A stretch of DNA of 24,359 nt from Euglena gracilis. Lineage: Eukaryota > Euglenozoa > Euglenophyceae > Euglenales > Euglenaceae. This document shows positions 20,066 through 24,359 of the stretch, one piece after another (the first letter of the stretch is position 1; each line of letters starts with the position of its first letter). The notes beneath the pieces were generated by a model that was not told the origin of the DNA, did no database searches, and worked only from the letters and a program-made list of their open reading frames with translations. Both the position numbers and the translations under genes were made by a program. The stretch covers positions 1 to 24,359 of the forward strand of contig CAAHFI011655823.1 in assembly GCA_900893395.1 (NCBI GenBank), written 5' to 3'.

Positions 20066-20112
20066 CTTCTCGGAGCCCGACCCGCCGTGGAACACGAAGA
20101 ACACGGGCTTCT
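20066..20112 (-). CDS. Class II fructose-bisphosphate aldolase, second recognised exon (47 nt)
   Basis: This very small exon encodes KPVFFVFHGGSGSEK. The HGGSGS motif contains one of the three zinc-ligand histidines (His264 in E. coli FbaA) and the phosphate-binding glycines. The acceptor CCAG ends at 20113, so the first two bases complete a split codon. With a G from the upstream exon they give GAG (Glu), matching the EKP seen in yeast Fba1. The donor is GTTGCC, starting at 20065. Beyond the motif the frame becomes unrelated (VASHAHPSTR), which fixes the exon end. The upstream intron has a long C-run in the transcript sense (20154-20168) about 40 bases before the acceptor. Confidence 0.9.
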
Positions 20113-21971
20113 CTGGCGCCCCAGCCCCAGGGCGGTGGGGAACGCCTGGGGTTGGGGGGGGGGGGGGGCGGCGGTGGTCCCCGCCCATGGATGCACTTCG
20201 GTATGCAGGGACGGACGCTGCCCCCCGGACAATCCCGCCCAAATATTTACTGCAACACTTCAGCCACAACTCCCTGGTTGGGGGTCAGCAGGGTACAAAA
20301 CGAGCGGGGAGGAGGGGTGGTCTGGACCCCCCTCCCCCAGAGGGGGGGGTCAATTTTGGGTCTTGAAAAAAGCCCCAAAATCACGTTTTTGGCGCAAATG
20401 ATGCGCTCAAAACATTCACCAAATTTTTCATATTTCGGGTGTGAAGCGCTAGAAAAATTCTATGGGCTTTCTGGGGGATCCCGGACCCCCCCTCCTCTCG
20501 ATCTGCAGGGGAGAGGGGGGTCGGAGCCCCCTCCAGGCTTTTGCTTAAGGACCCCGGGGGGGGGGGGTACTGGCTAGCCAATCGGCTAGACACTGGAAAA
20601 AATGGACTACCTAGACCCCCTCCCCGGGGGGGGGGGTCCGGGGGTCCCCCCAACTGGAAAAAAATTTTCCCTCCGGCGCTGCGCGCCGAAGTGGAAATGA
20701 GGTTTTTTAATAGGTTTTTGGCTGATTTTGTTCCAAAAATTCCCAAAAATGGCCAAAAACAGGCATTTTTGGCCATTTTTGGAGGTCCCCACTGGAAAAA
20801 AAATTCCACTGGCTAGCTAGCCCTGCTAGCAGACCCCCCGGGGGGTCTACTAGAAACCCCAAATTTGGACTAGCTGCAGTCCAGCCCCCCCAGGGGGTAC
20901 TGCAATCCCTTAAGCAGAAGCCTGGCCCCCTCCCTACCTCGAAACTGGACGGGCAAAGGACGGGAAAAGGCCGGAAATTGGGCCAAAATTTGTTCGAAAA
21001 ATCCTGATTTTTCCTTGAAAATGCATCAACAATACTCATTTTCTGGACACTTTTTATGCGAAAAACACCAAAAAAGGCATGCTTGATCATTTTCCGGCGC
21101 ACAGCACAAGAAGAAAATGTTTTGTTATTGGGGGTCGGAACCTCCCCTCCCAACATCTGGAGGGGGTGGGGGTCTGGACCCCCCTGTCTCCTTGTGTTGG
21201 GTTACCCCGTCCCCAGGTGACACTGACAAAACCTTTTCAGTGTCACCGGGGGGGGGGGCTAAAAAAAAACTCGGAGGGTGCCTGGGACCCCACCCCAGCC
21301 ACTCTCAAGGTCAAAATTTTCCTTCCAGCACTTTGTGACGAAAAATTTGGGCAATTTTGACCATTTTTTTGCTCCAAAAAATACCAAAAATTCTGGTCAA
21401 TTTGGGCCAATTCCAGGCTCAAAAAAATTCGGCCTGGAGGTTCGCGCCAAAAATCAGCCAGACCTCGAAAAGTGTGGGGGTGGTCGTTGGACATGGGGGG
21501 TGGTAACCCCAGGGGAGGGGGGTGGGCACTTTTCCCCAGGCCAAAACCCACCCACCCACTGTTTTTTTCTTCGAAAAGCCACCCACAACCCACCCACCAA
21601 AAATCAACCAAAATCCCTCAAAATTTTTTCTGGCAAACCTGGCCTCCAGACACCTGGGATTGACCCATGGCCCACCTCATCATCCCCGAATACAGCGGCC
21701 CAACCCACCGATGCACTTCCGAAAAACCACCCATTCATCCCCTGGGAGGGGGTTAAATGAATATGTGGACCCCACCACGCATATAAATGTTCCCACCCGT
21801 ATGTGTTTCATTTCGGCTTTTCGGCTGTTTTGCCATTTTTCTCAAAATTGGCTGGCAAAACGGCATTTTCGCCATTTTTGTCGACGGCAAACCGCTTTTT
21901 TCCCGTTTTGCCAAAAAGCAATTTTGAAACAAATCGGCTTCTGATAGGTGGAAACAAGGTTCCTGGAATAC
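20113..21971 (-). other. Aldolase intron (first to second recognised exon), palindrome-rich
   Basis: About 1.86 kb with no second gene recognised. It contains C/G-run palindromes, a GGCGC-TGC-GCGCC hairpin (20674-20688), a perfect 17-bp inverted repeat CCAAAAATGGCCAAAAA (20743-20759 against 20766-20782), CTAG palindromes (GGCTAGCTAGCC at 20811-20822; GCTAGC near 20826), an inverted pair of GTGACACTGAC/CAGTGTCAC type (about 21217-21247), and ACCCACCC simple sequence (about 21546-21600). Confidence 0.75.
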
Positions 21972-22173
21972 CCACACTGCCCTGCCCAGCCCCCAACTTC
22001 TCTCTCACGTACTTCTGGGAGTCCCCGAGGATCTCCGGCCGCAGGTGCACGTTGCCGGGCTTGTACACGCCGTGCACGTTGCCGAACGAGGCGGCCACAG
22101 TGAAGCGGTGGCTGATGGGGCTGAGGCGGCGGTACACTTGCCACACGTCATCCGGGTGGGTGTACAGCTTTTC
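21972..22173 (-). CDS. Class II fructose-bisphosphate aldolase, first recognised exon in window
   Basis: Encodes EKLYTHPDDVWQVYRRLSPI, then RFTVAASFGNVHGVYKPGNV and HLRPEILGDSQKYVREKLG. The FGNVHG motif carries a zinc-ligand histidine (His226 in E. coli FbaA). The segment LYTxPxDV...SPIS.RFT(V/I)AASFGNVHGVYKPGNV is diagnostic of type A class II aldolases. The chosen acceptor is CAG ending at 22174, just before GAA AAG CTG; an alternative CAG lies about 38 bases upstream. The donor is ambiguous. GTATTC at 21971 is preferred because it gives the phase needed by the next exon and restores Glu-Lys-Pro. GT at 21977 or 21975 and a GC donor at 21980 are alternatives. The N-terminal half, with the first zinc histidine and the catalytic Asp, is not in this window. 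Confidence 0.9.
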
Positions 22174-23060
22174 CTGCGGCGGACAATTGTGGCACATGCT
22201 GCCCGTGGCTGAAGTGAACGAGTCCACTGGCTGCAGCCGATCTGGCATGCAGGGAAAATCTCGTGGGGGTCACCCACCATGAGACACCAATTGGCAGACT
22301 TTGATAACAAATACCAGGGGGGGGGGGAATCTGACCGGGAACAATTGCTGAAAGGAACAAGTCTGCGGGGAAAATATTGGACAAATCTTTGAAATGCGGG
22401 AAAAATCCTGGACGCCTGTTTAAAAAAAGTCAGAAAAAATTCTGGACAGAAACCCAGGGAAATCCATCGGACTTCACATCAAAATTCTAAGGTTTTCCAC
22501 ATTCAAAAATTGATGAAATCCTGAACTCCGAATTCCAAAATAAAGCAAAGCACATATTCTTTCATTTGGATCATCCGTATTTTTTCTTACCCTCCCCTTT
22601 GCCCACCACCCGGGTTCCTCCAACCCCCAACCAGGGGGAGGTGTTGCACGCCCCCCAACCTACAACCCCTGACCAGGGGGTGGTCGTACGATGAGGTGCC
22701 AATTTTTCAAAGCCACCTACAACCCCCGACCAGGGGGGGGGGGTCGGAGGGGAAAAAAGGGTGGGGGGTAAATTTGCTGGGAAAAATTCCGGACAGATCC
22801 TTAAAATGGCGAGAAAAATCCTGGACAAAATTTCGGCCAGAATTTTTCCCACAACAATTTTTCCCGTTCAACCCCCCCCACCAATTGGGGTCAAAAAAAT
22901 CATTTTAGGCCATTTTAGGCAATTTTAGGCCATTCTAACTGAGGTGCTTGGCCAGGAGCTGGACCCAGGGGGTAGCCCAAAAAGCCCCAAAAAGCCAAGA
23001 CCCATTCCCAACAGCCAAATTATGCAATCAGGATGTGATGTGATGGCCCCAGGACGGCGC
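22174..23060. other. Probable upstream aldolase intron or intergenic DNA; simple repeats only
   Basis: No exon of the N-terminal half of the aldolase was found on the minus strand here. The stretch holds a G-run at 22318-22328, three variants of an ACAACCCC(C/T)GACCAGGGGG phrase (about 22622-22640, 22663-22682, 22721-22742), each followed by G-rich sequence, repeated GG(G)AAAAAT(C/T)C(C/T)GGAC phrases (about 22390-22450 and 22780-22830), and four ~12-bp GGCCATTTTA repeats (22908-22935). Confidence 0.5.
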
Positions 23061-23086
23061 ATGGCGGTAGACTGGGGGGGGGGTAG

Positions 23087-23182
23087 TGGGTAGTCGGCCG
23101 ACTACCCAATTGGTCGGTAGCTAGTCGGTACATTAGAGTGGGTAGTCACCCGACTAGTCGGCCGACTACCCACTCTAATGTA
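23087..23182. repeat. Clustered CTAG/GTAGTCGG palindromes
   Basis: A perfect 20-bp palindrome, GGGTAGTCGGCCGACTACCC, lies at the left. To its right is a perfect 19-bp inverted repeat (arms 23129-23147 and 23164-23182, beginning TACATTAGAGTGGG) around a 16-base loop that itself contains CGACTAGTCG. Nested palindromes of this kind also form the arm of the 15.1-15.9 kb foldback element. Confidence 0.85.
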
Positions 23183-23482
23183 CTAATGGGTCCAAACCGC
23201 CGACTTTTAAGCCCCCCATGAAGAAAATCCATGCAAACTAGTCGGTGGCTAGTCAGTGGTCATAAAAATGGTCTGTGGCGGGCCCAAATCACCCGGAAAT
23301 GGTCCAGATGGGTCCAAATAAGTGTCTTACACCTAAATAAACACCCCCAGATGGAAATGGCCCTTGATGGGGGTCTCGAAGGGTGAAAAACCAATGATGA
23401 AACAAGGATTACATGAAAATCCTTTAGAAATGCAAGCATTCTGCATCACGAGAGGCAGAAAACCCCCCTCCACCCCCATCAG

Positions 23483-23760
23483 AGCCTCAAATAACAAAAT
23501 CCCTTCTGTGTTGGCAACATACTCGGGGGCTAAGTCGTTTTTGTGGCTCACTTTGGCATAGGCGGGGGGGGGCTCCGCCCCCCCCCCCCCGCACCCCCCC
23601 CAAATAACAAAATCCCTTCTATGTTGGCAACATGCTCGGGGGCAAAGTCGTTTTTGTGGCTCACTTTGGCATAGGTGGGGGGGGGGGGCTCCGCCCCCCC
23701 CCCCCCCGCACCCCCCCCGCACCCCCCCCCTCAAATAACAAAATCCCTTCTATGTTGGCA
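23483..23760 (+). repeat. Tandem repeat (~111-131 bp) with G-run/C-run palindrome, 2.3 copies
   Basis: TCAAATAACAAAATCCCTTCT(A/G)TGTTGGCAA begins copies near 23488, 23598 and 23729. The two full copies continue with ACTCGGGGGC/GCTCGGGGGC, AAGTCGTTTTTGTGGCTCAC, TTTGGCATAGG and then a palindrome of G-run, CTCCG, C-run, followed by GCACCCCCC. Length differences come mainly from the C- and G-runs. Minus-strand frames here are low-complexity translations of the repeat. Confidence 0.9.
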
Positions 23761-23940
23761 ATAGACTTGGAGGATAAATCCTTTTTTGTGCAAATTTTGA
23801 CTTATATTGAAAATCCAATGGGGAGAGGTGTTCTTTTGTCAAAAGTGGCCCAAAATGGACATTTCTCCCCAATTTTTTTTGCATATTCACCCCCGATTGG
23901 GGGGTTCTGGAGCCATTTGGGTGGGTTTTGACTGGCGTTG

Positions 23941-24359
23941 AGCATACATCTCTTTAAGGACCCTGGGGGGGGGGTTGCTGGGCTAGGCTAGAAATTTGGG
24001 CTGGCTAGAAATTTGGGCTGGCTAGCCCGCCCCCCCCCCGGGGGGGGGGGGGGCTGGACCCCGGCTGGACCCGAACCGGGGCGAGCTGGACTGAAATCGG
24101 AAAAATGCCCAAAAATGACTGCAAAACACAGTTTTGAAAAAATGATGCATCTGAAACCCCCAAAATGCCCCAAGCCCCCCCAAACCCCATTTTGGGCCAC
24201 TTTTGAACACAGTTATTCAAAAAAATTCGGCGCTTTGCGCCGAAAATTTTGGGCTAGACCCCCCAAAAAGGGGCTGGCTAGCTTGGGCTAGCAGCACCCC
24301 CCCCGGGGGAGGGGCTGCTGCGGCTGGGCTGGGCCCAATCAGGGCTGGCTGCAGCCGCC
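23941..24359. other. G/C-run palindromes, CTAG repeats and one hairpin; no gene
   Basis: Contains a direct repeat of GGGCTGGCTAGAAATTT-type phrases (about 23979-24022), a C-run/G-run palindrome (24030-24053), GGCTGGACCC repeats, the hairpin TTCGGCGC-TTT-GCGCCGAA (24226-24244) and a terminal stretch of GGCTGG/GCTAGC phrases. Frames through it are Pro/Gly-rich translations of the runs. Confidence 0.6.

Larger units (their letters stand above)
23060..23940. mobile_element. Probable second member of the foldback family
   Basis: This stretch shares with the 15.09-15.92 kb element a cluster of CTAG palindromes at one side, the phrase CTTTTAAGCCCCCC, the internal phrase AATAACAAAATCCC next to a G/C-run palindrome, internal tandem repeats, and a right-hand block CCCCGATTGGGGGG...CATTTGGGTGGGTTTTGA. 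That block matches CCCCGAATGGGGG...CATTTGGTGGGTTTTGA at 15719-15760 at most positions. The boundaries are approximate and no encoded protein is recognised. Confidence 0.5.

Noticed and set aside
22174-22310. Upstream extension of the first recognised aldolase exon (MPDRLQPVDSFTS...)
   Set aside because: The residues before EKLYT do not fit the family, and CAG acceptors lie directly before the conserved part; this is probably intron.

Overview
This window reads as nuclear DNA of a eukaryote, most likely a microbial alga or other protist. The only host gene I can name is a class II fructose-bisphosphate aldolase interrupted by introns of about 0.6 to 1.9 kb. Animals and land plants use class I aldolase. 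Fungi use class II but rarely have introns this long. Some algae and protists fit best. The sequence does not settle the species.

Layout, left to right. (1) 1-1680: a broken Ty3/gypsy-type pol fossil on the minus strand (reverse transcriptase and RNase H), cut by the left window edge. (2) 1681-5148: about 16 head-to-tail copies of a ~214-bp satellite, abutting the pol fossil directly. (3) 5152-13194: about 6.3 tandem copies of an unrelated ~1.27-kb unit, abutting the first satellite directly. (4) 13195-13410: a short relic resembling the C-terminal end of a tyrosine recombinase. (5) 13440-17700: no recognisable gene. This stretch holds inverted-repeat (foldback) structures, long G- and C-runs, a recurring GGCGC-TTC-GCGCC hairpin and A-rich tracts. 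(6) 17834-22173: the last recognisable part of the aldolase gene on the minus strand, as four exon segments whose introns carry the same hairpins and G/C-run palindromes. (7) 22174-24359: more intron-like or intergenic repeat DNA, including CTAG-centred palindromes and a probable sibling of the 15.1-15.9 kb foldback element. The aldolase exons for the N-terminal half must lie beyond the right edge.

The genes form no operon or pathway cluster. The window is one metabolic gene beside a repeat-dominated block. The most distinctive content is the pair of spacer-less tandem arrays and the dispersed family of palindromic repeats, which also sits inside the aldolase introns. Copies in the 1.27-kb array often differ by single-base length changes, and one aldolase exon carries a one-base slip. 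Sequencing or assembly indels should therefore be considered before calling anything degenerate.
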